From positions 1 to 64,000 of the forward strand of contig JADBXP010000016.1 in assembly GCA_020403455.1 (NCBI GenBank): a stretch of 64,000 nucleotides of DNA, read 5' to 3'. This DNA is from Chitinophagaceae bacterium. Lineage in GTDB: Bacteria > Bacteroidota > Bacteroidia > Chitinophagales > Chitinophagaceae. Position 1 is the stretch's first letter. Each line of letters opens with the position of its first letter. A program made the position numbers and the translations under genes. Positions 16,433 to 26,524 of the stretch are shown piece by piece. The notes beneath the pieces were generated by a model. It had not been told where the DNA came from and ran no database searches. It saw only the letters and a list, made by a program, of their open reading frames with translations.

Positions 16433-17923
16433 TTATGAAACCGTCGAGATCTTTATAACATTGGTTGGTAAATGCTGATCTACCGGAGTACTTCCGGTGT
16501 TAACCACTACCTGTCCAGGTGATATGAATCCGCGTTCTTTTAAAATATTTATCTGGTCGGAAATAATTTCATCAAGACTTATTTCTTCTGCATAATAAAA
16601 AGCACGAACGCCCCAGCTAAGACTCAACTGGTTCACCAGTGATTTCTCCTTGGTAAAAATGTAGAGAGGGGAGGACGGACGGTAACTGCTGAGCATAAAG
16701 GCCGTATAACCACTCTCTGTCATGCCTATGAGTGCATTTGCCTCCACATCATTGGCAATCTTGCAGGCACTGTAACATATGGCATCACTGTGGAATGAAG
16801 GAGAGTGAGGTTGCGGACGAAGATCTTCGCCTCTGTTGTATCGATACTCTTTACTTTCTACTTCTGAAATAATTTTGCGCATGGTTTTTACAACCAGGGC
16901 AGGATGCTGACCGGTGGCTGTCTCTCCACTCAGCATAACTGCATCAGCACCTTCCAATACTGCATTGGCTACGTCAGTGATCTCACTTCTATTGGGCTTC
17001 ACCCGATCGATCATGCTTTCCATCATTTGGGTAGCAACGATCACCGGCTTTGCCCGGTGGATGCACTTGCGGATGAGTTCTTTTTGAATCAGGGGGATTC
17101 GTTCAACGGGCAATTCAACACCTAAGTCGCCGCGAGCCACCATGATGCCATCGCTTTCCAAAATAATCTCCCGGATGTTCACCAATGCCTCCGGCTTTTC
17201 GATTTTCGCAATGATTTTTGTTTTGCTTTGCTGCTCATTCAGCAGTCGGCGCAAATAAGTGATATCTTCCACACTGCGCACAAAACTCAATGCTACCCAA
17301 TCACATTGCTGGCGAATGATGAAATCGAGATCAATTAAATCCTTTTCTGTTAATGCGGGAAGAGAAATCTTGGTATCCGGTAGATTGATGCCTTTTTTAG
17401 AAGATAAAATTCCTCCCAAAGTCACTACCACTTTTACATCACCATTGTCTTCGATGCTGACAACTTTTACTTCCAGCTTACCATCATCAATGAGAATGAT
17501 ATTTCCCACCACCACATCTCCGGCCAGATTGGGATAAGATACATAGATCTTCTCCAGGGTACCAAGGCATTTTTCGTTGGTGAATGTTAATACATCGCCT
17601 ACTCTCACCTCCAATGCATTGTTTTCAATTTCACCTACACGCAACTTGGGCCCCTGCAAATCAGCAAGGATTGAAATGTTATAAGGCTCTGTTTTATTGA
17701 TGTTCCTGATATGATCAATGATGGTCTGTTTGTCTTCATGGCTTCCATGAGAAAAGTTAAGTCTGAATACATTCACACCTGCTTTTACCAGATCCAGTAA
17801 TTTTTCATAGGTATCACAGGAAGGACCAACCGTTGCGACAATCTTTGTTTTGTGGTTTACGTGGGCAACACCTGCTTCCTTGTCCATTTCCTTGTGCAGG
17901 TACTTATCGAGATACTTTGACAT
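16433..17923 (-). CDS. pyk: Pyruvate kinase
   Basis: 496 residues. Phosphoenolpyruvate plus ADP to pyruvate plus ATP, last step of glycolysis, cytosolic. Landmarks: KIVATVGPSC near the N terminus, FRLNFSHGSHE, the active-site IIAKIEKPEAL, MVARGDLGVELP, and AVMLSGETATGQHP. Domain B (about 90-190) is present and the C-terminal allosteric domain is complete. It follows pfkA by 51 bp, so the two are very likely co-transcribed. Confidence 0.97.
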   Translation of the reverse strand: MSKYLDKYLHKEMDKEAGVAHVNHKTKIVATVGPSCDTYEKLLDLVKAGVNVFRLNFSHGSHEDKQTIIDHIRNINKTEPYNISILADLQGPKLRVGEIENNALEVRVGDVLTFTNEKCLGTLEKIYVSYPNLAGDVVVGNIILIDDGKLEVKVVSIEDNGDVKVVVTLGGILSSKKGINLPDTKISLPALTEKDLIDLDFIIRQQCDWVALSFVRSVEDITYLRRLLNEQQSKTKIIAKIEKPEALVNIREIILESDGIMVARGDLGVELPVERIPLIQKELIRKCIHRAKPVIVATQMMESMIDRVKPNRSEITDVANAVLEGADAVMLSGETATGQHPALVVKTMRKIISEVESKEYRYNRGEDLRPQPHSPSFHSDAICYSACKIANDVEANALIGMTESGYTAFMLSSYRPSSPLYIFTKEKSLVNQLSLSWGVRAFYYAEEISLDEIISDQINILKERGFISPGQVVVNTGSTPVDQHLPTNVIKISTVS

Positions 17924-17974
17924 AATTTTTAAAATAAATGATATTGACTTCTATCGTATTTAATAATGTTCGTT

Positions 17975-18961
17975 TTAGCTGGCAAGTATTTTGGCAATTT
18001 TAAACCATTCGGAAGGGATGCGCTGTTTGGCTTTGACTGCTGTTTCCAATGGAATGTAATTCATCCGATTGTTTTGTATACCAACCATAACATTGTGCTT
18101 TCCATTCAACAGGCATTCAACGGCATGGTATCCCATGCGGGAAGCTATGAGCCGGTCGATGCAGGTCGGGGATCCTCCGCGTTGAATATGACCCAGAATA
18201 CAAACTTTGGTATCTGCATTGGGAAGACGTTGCTTGATGATAGTGGCTAATTCATTCGCTCCGCCAAAATCATCTCCTTCTGCCACCACAATCAGGTTCA
18301 CCAGTTTTTTTCTTTTTTCCTTCTCAGAAAGCGAAGTGATCAATTCTTCAATATCTGTTTTGGTTTCAGGAATCAAAATATTCTCTGCACCGGTAGCTAT
18401 ACCGCTGTGAAGGGCAATGTATCCTGCATCACGACCCATCACTTCGACAATGAATAACCTATCATGCGCATCGGCGGTGTCACGTATCTTATCAATTGCT
18501 TCAACTGCGGTATTAACAGCAGTATCAAATCCGATCGTAAAATCAGTCCCTGCTATATCCTTATCAATGGTACCGGGCAACCCGATGCAAGGAATGTCAA
18601 ATTCATTGCTGAAGATCTGAGCGCCGGTGAAACTTCCATCACCACCTATAATGACTAGTCCGTCTATGCCATGAGAGCGAAGATTCTCATACCCCTTTTT
18701 CCTTCCCTCTTTTTCAAAAAATTCCTTGCTGCGGGCCGTCTTTAAAATTGTCCCCCCCCTCTGTATAATATTGGCAACAGATCGTGAGATCATGGGCTGG
18801 ATATCGTTTTCGATCATTCCATTGTAGCCGCGCATGATTCCGAACATTTCCAGTCCATGGTAAATTCCGGTGCGGATAACTGCTCTTACGGCAGCATTCA
18901 TTCCCGGGGAATCACCCCCCGATGTTAATACGCCTATTTTTGTAACTTTTTTTGCTGACAT
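17975..18961 (-). CDS. pfkA: 6-phosphofructokinase (ATP type)
   Basis: 328 residues from the ATG at 18961; an upstream in-frame ATG at 19015 would add a non-conserved leader. Fructose-6-phosphate plus ATP to fructose-1,6-bisphosphate. Visible motifs: LTSGGDSPGMNAAVRA, IIGGDGSFTGA (GGDGS marks ATP rather than pyrophosphate use), PGTIDKDIAGTDFTIGFDTA with the catalytic Asp, and ILGHIQRGGSPTCIDR. Length equals the usual bacterial PfkA. First gene of the pfkA-pyk(-nagB) unit; the 237 bp before it hold the likely promoter. Confidence 0.96.
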   Translation of the reverse strand: MSAKKVTKIGVLTSGGDSPGMNAAVRAVIRTGIYHGLEMFGIMRGYNGMIENDIQPMISRSVANIIQRGGTILKTARSKEFFEKEGRKKGYENLRSHGIDGLVIIGGDGSFTGAQIFSNEFDIPCIGLPGTIDKDIAGTDFTIGFDTAVNTAVEAIDKIRDTADAHDRLFIVEVMGRDAGYIALHSGIATGAENILIPETKTDIEELITSLSEKEKRKKLVNLIVVAEGDDFGGANELATIIKQRLPNADTKVCILGHIQRGGSPTCIDRLIASRMGYHAVECLLNGKHNVMVGIQNNRMNYIPLETAVKAKQRIPSEWFKIAKILAS

Positions 18962-19252
18962 GAGTAACCCAATAATGTTAAACAGATATATGAATGAATT
19001 TGAGATATATGTCAATTTTCACTCAAGCAGCTCAAAAATAAGCAATTGAAAGTTAAAACGCTGCTTTGTGAACAAGTAGCTTGTCGAAAACTGAAATGTT
19101 CAGCAAAAAATAACTTGTCTTTTACTAATGTCCGTATTTTTCTCACGAACATTTGTTAGTAGTCCAAATTTGAATAAGGAATCCCATTAATACAGTTGAC
19201 AAAAAATGGTCAACACAAAAAATGCGGCACTTGAGATTTATGGTCGAAATTT

Positions 19253-19954
19253 TCAATTGTCAGGTTGCTGAATAGGATCAATACCGCGCAAAGAACCCCT
19301 GGTAGAGAGAATGGAAAAACGAACGAACATGTCTTCAGAATACCATTTATCTCTTCTGGTTGTCTTGATCACTTCACTGTGCTCTCTTCTTCCGTAGGCA
19401 AACTGTTGCATGAGTTCTTTGGACTGCCAGACACTAAAGGTGGCTTGTTTGAGCCAGGGTATTTCTCCAATACCAACAGAAGTGATGAAACCAGGGGCAT
19501 CGGCCATCATGGATGCTACGGGAGCCACTTGTTTCCAAAAAGCCCAAAGTTTTGAAGGCCGGATGGTAGCTCTTGTCAGAACAGCCATTTTACCGATATG
19601 GTTTCTGTTTGTTCCCTCAAAACGGCCGAAGACTTCGCCTCCATCCCAGGTGCCATGTCCCTCGACTGCTTGTAGAGTAATGACATATTTTTCGCACCGG
19701 AAAAAACGCCACCATTGTTTAAAAAAATCCGGAACACTTTCATCAGGAGTGGTGGCTTCAGCAGGAATTAAAAGAACTGCCCATTGACGAGCATCGGGAA
19801 CAATGTCAAAAGTGCCGTTCTTGCCACATCCCATCAGTTTCCAGAAAGCAATTTTTTTATTTCCCCAAAGAAAAAACCGGAAGATGGCCATCGACAGGAA
19901 TCCGGCCCAAAACAAGAGTCTTGGGTACCTTACTATTATGAGTTGACAGACCAT
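19253..19954 (-). CDS. Spheroidene monooxygenase (CrtA)-like protein
   Basis: 233 residues. FWKLMGCGKNG at 38-48, ARQWAVL and VLTRATIRPSKLWAFWK resemble the conserved blocks of spheroidene monooxygenase-like proteins (LMGCG, WA, LTRATI), a heme-containing carotenoid oxygenase family in phototrophs with many non-phototroph homologues of unknown role. No carotenoid genes are nearby. The N terminus is hydrophobic (about 5-28). It starts 21 bp after the ABC-F gene, so they probably share a transcript. Family moderately sure, activity not inferred. Confidence 0.6.
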   Translation of the reverse strand: MVCQLIIVRYPRLLFWAGFLSMAIFRFFLWGNKKIAFWKLMGCGKNGTFDIVPDARQWAVLLIPAEATTPDESVPDFFKQWWRFFRCEKYVITLQAVEGHGTWDGGEVFGRFEGTNRNHIGKMAVLTRATIRPSKLWAFWKQVAPVASMMADAPGFITSVGIGEIPWLKQATFSVWQSKELMQQFAYGRREHSEVIKTTRRDKWYSEDMFVRFSILSTRGSLRGIDPIQQPDN

Positions 19955-19975
19955 GGAAATAAATTTGACATACTG

Positions 19976-21943
19976 TTAATGCAAGGATTCCTCCAACAAG
20001 ATAACTTTTTCCAGTACTTCATCAAGTTGTCTGCTTATATCTTTGCAAAGCTGGCTATTCTGATTGTATTCATTTTCCAATTCTTTGAATCGAACAGGAT
20101 TTGCATAACTAGTGGGGGCACTCATGGCCTGTTCCAGTTCTTTTTGTCTCGCCGTATGTCGAGCAAGGGCTTCCTCAAGTTGCTTCATTTTCTTCTGCTC
20201 GCGCTGCAGGTCTTTTTGTTTTTCTTTTAGTGCCTGGTTGTTGGCCATACTTTTTACTTCAACTGCCTGCTCAGCTTTTTTCTCCGGAAGTTTTTCTGCT
20301 TTTTTTTCTTTTGATTCAGACTTAGCATTCTCTTGTTGTTTTTGCATCCTCTCATTCCATTCTACCCACTCATGGTAACCTCCTTTGAATTCAATGATCC
20401 GGTTATTCTGGATTTCCCATATTTTATTGGCAGTCTTGGAAATGAAGTAACGATCGTGGCTCACCAATATATAGGTGCCCTCATAGTGGTTCAACGCTTC
20501 CGCCAATAATTCCACTGAGTGCATATCGAGGTGATTGGTCGGCTCATCGAGCATCATAAAATTTGCCCGGCTAACGATTGTTTTGGCAAGTGCAACCCTT
20601 GCTTTCTCTCCTCCGCTCAACACCTTGATTCTTTTATCTACAGCATCACCACTGAATAAAAAAGAACCCAGTAGACTCCGCAACTCCAGATCATTTTTTT
20701 TACTGCCACACATTTGCAATTCTTCCAAAATGGAATGTTGTAAATTCAGTGCTTCCAGCTGGTGCTGTGCATAAAAACTCTCTTCCACATTGTGTCCCCA
20801 GATGCGTTCTCCCTCGAATGATTCAATCCCTGCAATCACCCGCAACAAGGTTGATTTTCCTTTACCATTGGCACCAATCAAGGCGATTTTGTCACCGCGC
20901 TCTATTTCAGCAGCAGCATTGTGTACGATTTCAATTGAGCCGAACCGCTTTGAAATATTCTTTAATTGTACCAAAACTTTTCCGGGCATCTTTTCTACCT
21001 GAAAATTGATGCGGATGTCGGGGCGTTCCAGTTTTACATCTTCGATGAGATCGAGTTTGTCCAATCGTTTCTGTACACTCTGCGCTTGGGCTGCTTTACT
21101 TGCCTTGGCTTTGAAGCGTTCAATGAACCTTTCCTGCTGCCGAATAAAATCCTGCTGGTTCTCATACGCTTTTTGCTGCATCTCGATCCTTATGGCCTTT
21201 TCCTCCTCATATTGGTTATAATTGCCGGTATAAATGTGCAATTGTTGCTGGTAGAGTTCCACGATTTTGTTCACCATGCGATTGAGGAAGAACTTATCAT
21301 GGCTGACAATGACCACACTGCCTTTATAATGCAGCAGGTATCTTTCTAACCATTCAATCGAAGGTAGGTCTAGGTGATTCGTCGGTTCATCTAATAACAA
21401 AACATCGGGCTGTTGTAAAATCATTTTAGCCAGCAAAACCCGCATGCGCCAACCTCCGCTGAATTCCTGGTAGGGTCGAACCAGGTCTTCATTACTGAAA
21501 CCCAGTCCATGTAAAACTTCTTCTGCTTTGTGGTGAATCTGATATCCATCGAGCACATCCATTTCATGGAGTGCATCGGTATATCTGATGAGCATTTCTT
21601 CGTTTTCTGGATCTTTTTCTAACTGTATTCCCAGCTCTTCAATTTCCTTTTCCAGCTCCATAACACGCTCGAATGCACTCAAAGCTACACGGGTGATGGT
21701 ATCTGTCGTTTGGAAACTTAGCAAATCCTGGTGCAGATATCCTATAGTGGTCTCCTTGCTTTTTTCTACAGTTCCGGCGGAAGGACTGTACTCGCCTACC
21801 AGAACTTTCAGCAGGGTCGACTTACCTGTTCCATTGTAACCTACCAGACCGATTCTCTCTCCGGGCTGAATGTGCCAGGTGGCATCTTCCACAATTTTTC
21901 TCGCTCCGAATTCAAAGGTTAAGTTTTGTAACCCGATTAACAT
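19976..21943 (-). CDS. ABC-F family ATPase
   Basis: 655 residues, soluble, two ABC domains and no membrane helices, the layout of ABC-F translation factors. Domain 1 has Walker A GYNGTGKST at 35-43, signature FSGGWRMR, Walker B LLLDEPTNHLD. Domain 2 has GANGKGKST near 360, LSGGEKARVAL and MLDEPTNHLD. The linker between them (about 235-320) is charged and helical. A C-terminal extension (~540-655), rich in Lys/Glu/Gln, forms a coiled coil as in Uup/YfmR-type members. ABC-F proteins bind the ribosomal E site and resolve stalls; some protect from antibiotics. Subtype not certain. Confidence 0.93.
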   Translation of the reverse strand: MLIGLQNLTFEFGARKIVEDATWHIQPGERIGLVGYNGTGKSTLLKVLVGEYSPSAGTVEKSKETTIGYLHQDLLSFQTTDTITRVALSAFERVMELEKEIEELGIQLEKDPENEEMLIRYTDALHEMDVLDGYQIHHKAEEVLHGLGFSNEDLVRPYQEFSGGWRMRVLLAKMILQQPDVLLLDEPTNHLDLPSIEWLERYLLHYKGSVVIVSHDKFFLNRMVNKIVELYQQQLHIYTGNYNQYEEEKAIRIEMQQKAYENQQDFIRQQERFIERFKAKASKAAQAQSVQKRLDKLDLIEDVKLERPDIRINFQVEKMPGKVLVQLKNISKRFGSIEIVHNAAAEIERGDKIALIGANGKGKSTLLRVIAGIESFEGERIWGHNVEESFYAQHQLEALNLQHSILEELQMCGSKKNDLELRSLLGSFLFSGDAVDKRIKVLSGGEKARVALAKTIVSRANFMMLDEPTNHLDMHSVELLAEALNHYEGTYILVSHDRYFISKTANKIWEIQNNRIIEFKGGYHEWVEWNERMQKQQENAKSESKEKKAEKLPEKKAEQAVEVKSMANNQALKEKQKDLQREQKKMKQLEEALARHTARQKELEQAMSAPTSYANPVRFKELENEYNQNSQLCKDISRQLDEVLEKVILLEESLH

Positions 21944-22009
21944 ACCTGCAATTTTGGCTGCAAAGGTAATCAGTTCAGGGGCTTAATTGAATTCATTGTA
22001 ATTTTAATC

Positions 22010-22573
22010 ATGAAATACTTATGGATTGGGGCATTTTTAATTGCCCTTGCGGGATGTAATTCCCATTCTGATCAATCGATACAAAAGGGAACTTCCGTAT
22101 CATTTGTTGCCGCTGATAGCACAGCACCAATATCCAAGGCAATGACCGAATTACTCTCCGGCTATCTTCAGATGAAGTCCTTTTTCCCGGATGTAACTGA
22201 TACCCTGAAAGTCAAGATGCATGCCGAACAGATGATTCTATGGGCAGATAGTCTCAGCCGATTGTCGGGAACTGTTCCGGCACCTTTGAGTGATAGCATG
22301 CAGATCATGTCGATGGGCATATCCGATGAGTTAAAAGGGCTGCTGGAGGAGAGGGAGAAAAAAGGAATTGGATTGGCTTTTCAACTTACCGGACTACAAT
22401 TGTATGATTTGCTGCGTCTCCTAGAATACAGCAACCAAAAAATATACTTTTTTCAATCCAATGCCGGTGGGGAGGGGGAAGCATCCTGGCTCGACATCAC
22501 ACCTGTTTCAACTCACCCGTTTCGGGAATCGGGAGGGTATGAAAAAGCGGTAGATTCGATTTATAGAAAATAA
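22010..22573 (+). CDS. Predicted lipoprotein of unknown function
   Basis: 187 residues. Signal peptide with lipobox IALAGC (Cys16), so exported and lipidated. The rest (DSTAPISKAMTELLSGYLQM, SGTVPAPLSDSMQIMS) looks helical and may match the DUF3347-like class of small periplasmic domains, but I do not claim a family. It is divergent from the ABC-F gene (67 bp between starts) and ends 8 bp before the end of the opposing secreted-protein gene. Confidence 0.7.
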   Translation: MKYLWIGAFLIALAGCNSHSDQSIQKGTSVSFVAADSTAPISKAMTELLSGYLQMKSFFPDVTDTLKVKMHAEQMILWADSLSRLSGTVPAPLSDSMQIMSMGISDELKGLLEEREKKGIGLAFQLTGLQLYDLLRLLEYSNQKIYFFQSNAGGEGEASWLDITPVSTHPFRESGGYEKAVDSIYRK

Positions 22574-22581
22574 AGTACCTA

Positions 22582-23709
22582 TTACTTGGGTTGGTAATCG
22601 ATGATTACTTTGGCATTTTTCTTTTCATTGGATGAAAGGAAAATCTCAACCCTTTGCTTGCCAATAGGCGTAACAACCATGAGCGCTGTGTTGGGGGGAA
22701 TATCACCCAAATTTTCTGCCACAACAACTATTTCGTGGTGCGTCACACCCGGCTCTGATTTGATTCTAAAAGTAATGGGAGTAAAGTTCAATCTTTGAGA
22801 TGATACTACCAATTTGTTGTTGTGGTAAACAGAAATGGTATCGTTGTCAATGGTTCCGTTATCATACAGATCAATTCTGATTTCCTCTTTATCGGTGATG
22901 ATTGTTTTGACCAGTTCATTCTCTCTCTCCAATAAAACAGTAGGGATAGGTTCTTTTTTAAGTGGCTTTTCTGTTTCCGCCATCGTCTCATTTCGTTTAG
23001 CCGGTTCTGTTTTTTCGGAAGAAGATTTTACGGATTCCTCATAAGGGGGGGCGGATTTGGTTGATTCAGGAGTGGTAGGCAGTTTGTTGGTGACAACAGG
23101 ATTGGATTTGGATTTACCCCCGCTTGGCGGGTTGTTTTTATTGGCCGAAGCAGCGGGTAATTTGACAGAATTGCTAGGTGCACGCAATGCTGAACCCGTT
23201 TCATTTTTCTTTTTAAAAGAACCGGTTATCAGGAAATCTTCTTTTTTGAATTCAGATTCTTTCACTTTTTCCAGGTGAATCTTTCCGCTTCCACAATCTG
23301 CCTTGGTTCGAATGTTCACAGAATAAAAAGTTCCCTCCAGGAATTGCATTTTTCCGATGTTCGAATAATCGAGGTAACAAGTCATCAGGCAGGCCTCACT
23401 TTCTCCGGTAATTTTTAAATCAGTCAGCTTATTTTCCTTGAGAATGAGGGTTTTTCTTCCGGGGGTATATATTCCGGTCAGTTCGGCTTTACCATAAAAA
23501 ACAGTAGTCTTGTAAGAATAACTTACTCCCCGTAGCGTATTATTTTCCTGCAACATCTGGATCTCAAACTTGTACGTTTCATCGCGCGAACCATCACCCA
23601 ACATCGATACGTTCGAGCTGAAATAACCCCGCCAGATACCGGTCAGCTGTTGTGCCGGTAACAGGGAAGGGAGACAGTAAAACAGAAAGAGGGTAAAGAG
23701 TATCCTCAT
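22582..23709 (-). CDS. Secreted two-domain protein with Pro/Ser/Lys linker, unknown function
   Basis: 375 residues. Signal peptide MRILFTLFLFYCLPSLLPAQ. Residues ~20-155 form a beta-rich domain (GIWRGYFSSN...). A low-complexity linker (~170-255), rich in Ser, Pro, Lys, Asn and Thr, follows. The C-terminal ~110 residues (IRIDLYDNGTIDNDTISVYHNN and IIDYQPK at the end) are again beta-rich and resemble domains seen in Bacteroidota cell-surface proteins. No catalytic motif visible. Probably periplasmic or surface-located. Confidence 0.7.
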   Translation of the reverse strand: MRILFTLFLFYCLPSLLPAQQLTGIWRGYFSSNVSMLGDGSRDETYKFEIQMLQENNTLRGVSYSYKTTVFYGKAELTGIYTPGRKTLILKENKLTDLKITGESEACLMTCYLDYSNIGKMQFLEGTFYSVNIRTKADCGSGKIHLEKVKESEFKKEDFLITGSFKKKNETGSALRAPSNSVKLPAASANKNNPPSGGKSKSNPVVTNKLPTTPESTKSAPPYEESVKSSSEKTEPAKRNETMAETEKPLKKEPIPTVLLERENELVKTIITDKEEIRIDLYDNGTIDNDTISVYHNNKLVVSSQRLNFTPITFRIKSEPGVTHHEIVVVAENLGDIPPNTALMVVTPIGKQRVEIFLSSNEKKNAKVIIDYQPK

Positions 23710-23811
23710 GATACAAATCTAATCAACCGCGCCATGGAACTTTGGTAAAGAACCGTTAAGGTTTTCCTAATGAAACCCCTGATTTCAGTCCTTTATCTGA
23801 AGGCGATTCGT

Positions 23812-23819
23812 TACTTTTG
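23812..23819 (+). promoter_or_regulatory. -7 promoter box TACTTTTG of thrS
   Basis: Exact TAnnTTTG, 30 bp before the thrS ATG at 23850. It overlaps the in-frame TTG at 23817, arguing that TTG is not the start. Confidence 0.65.
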
Positions 23820-23849
23820 CAACGATTCAAAAAGCCAATAGTAGCCAAA

Positions 23850-25781
23850 ATGATTTCGATACAATTTCCGGATGGAGCAGTCAGACAATATGAAACGGGT
23901 ATTACTGCCCTAGGCATAGCCAGGCAGATCAGTGAGGGATTAGCGCGCAAGGTATTAGCAGCCAATGTAAATGGGGAGACCTGGGATGCTACACGTCCCA
24001 TACATACGGATGCCACCCTACAATTACTTACGTGGAATGATGATGGAGGTAAGCAAACTTTTTGGCATTCCTCTGCACACTTACTAGCGGAGGCAGTAGA
24101 ACAAACTTTTCCGGGAGTAAAATTCTGGGTAGGTCCTTCAATTGAGAAAGGATTTTATTATGACATGGATTTGGGGGACAGGAAAATTACCGAGGAAGAT
24201 CTGAAGAACCTGGAAAAGAAGATGAATGAACTGGCGCGGCAATCGAACCCCTACCTGCGCAAAGAAATTTCAAAAGCTGAGGCAGTTGATTATTTCAGGG
24301 AGAAGGGTGATGAGTACAAATTAGATTTATTGAGCAACCTGGAAGATGGGTCAATTACTTTCTACACACAAGGTCAATTTACTGATCTCTGCAGAGGCCC
24401 GCACATTCCCGATACCGGTTTTATTAAAGCCATACACTTGTCTGGTATAGCTGGTGCCTATTGGAAAGGAGATGAAAAAAACAAAATGCTCACCCGTGTC
24501 TATGGTATTACTTTTCCACAGCAAAAAGAACTGGATGAGTACCTGGTGATGATGGAAGAGGCCAAGAAAAGAGATCACCGTAAATTAGGAAAAGAGTTGG
24601 GTATCTATACCATGAATGAAGATGTCGGTCCGGGTCTGATTTTGTGGATGCCGAATGGAACAGTCATCATAGAAGAGTTAGAAAAACTGGCCAAGGAAAC
24701 AGAAACTGCTGCAGGTTATAAGCGGGTCGTAACTCCCCATATTGCGAAAGAGAATCTTTACCTTACGAGCGGACACCTACCTTATTATGCTGATAGCATG
24801 TTTCCACCCATGCAAATGGATGGGGAGACGTATTATCTAAAAGCGATGAATTGTCCGCACCACCACAAAATATATGATGCGGAACCACGCAGTTATCGGG
24901 ACTTACCATACCGCATTGCTGAATATGGTACCTGTTACCGGTATGAACAAAGTGGTGAGCTATTCGGTTTGATGCGGGTACGCTGTTTGCACATGAATGA
25001 TGCTCACATCTACTGTTCTAAAGAGCAGTTCAGGGATGAATTCAAGGCAGTAAATGACATGTACCTCAAGTATTTCAAAATTTTCGGTATTGAAAAATAT
25101 GTGATGCGCTTGTCATTGCATGATCCGGAAAAATTGGGACAGAAATACATCAATGAACCGGAGTTGTGGAAGGAAACGGAGGAACTGGTGAGGAATGTTT
25201 TGATTGAAACAGGTGTGCCTTTTGTGGAAGTGAAGGGGGAAGGGGCATTTTATGGACCGAAGATTGATGTGCAGATTTGGAGTGCCATTGGCCGGGAGTT
25301 CACCCTGGCTACCAACCAGGTTGATTTTGCACAGCCCAGGAGTTTCAATTTGCGATTTACCAACAAGAGCAACGAGCCAGAAATTCCACTGATCATACAT
25401 AGGGCTCCGTTGGGAACCCACGAACGATTCATTGGATTTTTACTGGAACATTATGCAGGCAAATTCCCCGTTTGGCTGGCTCCGGTTCAGGTAAAAGTTT
25501 TACCGATTAGTGACAAGTACATTGATTATGCAGCGGGCGTTGAGCAACTATTGCGCCGTGCTGGTATTCGGGTTGAAATCGATGATCGGCAGGAAAAAAT
25601 CGGCAAAAAAATCAGAGATACAGAATTAATGAAAATTCCTTATATGTTGATTGTGGGAGAAAAAGAACAGCAGGATGGTTTGGTATCAGTAAGGAGGCAG
25701 GGTATGGGAGATGTCGGATCCGAAACGCTGGATGTTTTCACACAACGAATTCGACAGGAAGTGGAAAACAGGGAAGGTTGA
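23850..25781 (+). CDS. thrS: Threonyl-tRNA synthetase
   Basis: 643 residues from ATG 23850. TGS domain at 1-60, then the SAD-type editing domain with HSSAHLLAEAVEQ and the second-half motif TDLCRGPHI, then the class II catalytic core: MNCPHHHKIY (zinc Cys and His region), RYEQSGELFGLMRVR (motif 2) and HRAPLGTHERFIGFLLEHYAG (motif 3), then the anticodon-binding domain (PVQVKVLPISDKY to the end). Full length, no anomalies. It heads the thrS-infC-rpmI-rplT cluster, 83 bp before infC. Confidence 0.97.
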   Translation: MISIQFPDGAVRQYETGITALGIARQISEGLARKVLAANVNGETWDATRPIHTDATLQLLTWNDDGGKQTFWHSSAHLLAEAVEQTFPGVKFWVGPSIEKGFYYDMDLGDRKITEEDLKNLEKKMNELARQSNPYLRKEISKAEAVDYFREKGDEYKLDLLSNLEDGSITFYTQGQFTDLCRGPHIPDTGFIKAIHLSGIAGAYWKGDEKNKMLTRVYGITFPQQKELDEYLVMMEEAKKRDHRKLGKELGIYTMNEDVGPGLILWMPNGTVIIEELEKLAKETETAAGYKRVVTPHIAKENLYLTSGHLPYYADSMFPPMQMDGETYYLKAMNCPHHHKIYDAEPRSYRDLPYRIAEYGTCYRYEQSGELFGLMRVRCLHMNDAHIYCSKEQFRDEFKAVNDMYLKYFKIFGIEKYVMRLSLHDPEKLGQKYINEPELWKETEELVRNVLIETGVPFVEVKGEGAFYGPKIDVQIWSAIGREFTLATNQVDFAQPRSFNLRFTNKSNEPEIPLIIHRAPLGTHERFIGFLLEHYAGKFPVWLAPVQVKVLPISDKYIDYAAGVEQLLRRAGIRVEIDDRQEKIGKKIRDTELMKIPYMLIVGEKEQQDGLVSVRRQGMGDVGSETLDVFTQRIRQEVENREG

Positions 25782-25864
25782 TGATGGGTCAATCAATTTT
25801 GTTATATCTTTACAAAGCATTTGAGTTTAAACTAACTGACTGATTTTTCACCAAACAACAATTA

Positions 25865-26437
25865 ATGGCATTACCACCTAGAGGAGGGGGACGGTTCAAC
25901 CCCCGGTTCAACAGACAACCAGAACCGGAACACCGTATCAATGAAAAAATAAGAGTATCTGAAGTCAGATTGGTCGGCGACAACGTAACTGTTGGTATCT
26001 ATAGCACCCAGGATGCATTAAAAATAGCCCGTGAAAAGGAATTAGATCTTGTGGAGATTTCTCCTACGGCAGAGCCACCTGTTTGCAAGGTGATTGATTA
26101 CAAAAAGTTCCTTTACGAGAAAAAGAAGAAAGAAAAAGAAATGAAGGCCAACTCGAAGCAGAGTGAGGTCAAAGAAATACGTTTTACTCCCGGAACCGAT
26201 GACCATGACTTTGATTTCAAAGCCAAGCATGCTGAAAAATTCTTGAAGGATGGGAATAAGGTGAAAGCCTATGTTCAGTTCAAGGGAAGGGCCATTATGT
26301 TTCAAGACAGGGGGCAGTTGTTGTTATTAAAATTTGCTGAGCGCCTGGCCGACAGTGGAGCACTGGAAAGTATGCCAAAATTAGAAGGCAAACGTATGTT
26401 TGCACTCTTTACCCCGAAGACGAATAAGAAAAAGTAA
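25865..26437 (+). CDS. infC: Translation initiation factor IF-3
   Basis: 190 residues. N-terminal domain starts EHRINEKIRVSEVRLVGD after a short basic Gly/Arg-rich extension (residues 1-21); the linker KKFLYEKKKKEKEMKANSKQ is typical; the C-terminal domain has VKEIRFTPGTDDHDFDFKAK and VKAYVQFKGRAIMF. It binds the 30S subunit and checks start-codon pairing. Here the start is ATG, not the rare ATT/ATC start by which E. coli infC limits itself. Confidence 0.96.
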   Translation: MALPPRGGGRFNPRFNRQPEPEHRINEKIRVSEVRLVGDNVTVGIYSTQDALKIAREKELDLVEISPTAEPPVCKVIDYKKFLYEKKKKEKEMKANSKQSEVKEIRFTPGTDDHDFDFKAKHAEKFLKDGNKVKAYVQFKGRAIMFQDRGQLLLLKFAERLADSGALESMPKLEGKRMFALFTPKTNKKK

Positions 26438-26524
26438 TCAATCGGTTTTTGTTGTCAATCAATGAATTTGGCAACCATTCGGTTGAAATTACCCTTAAAA
26501 TTTCTGATTTTCGAATTGATTCCT

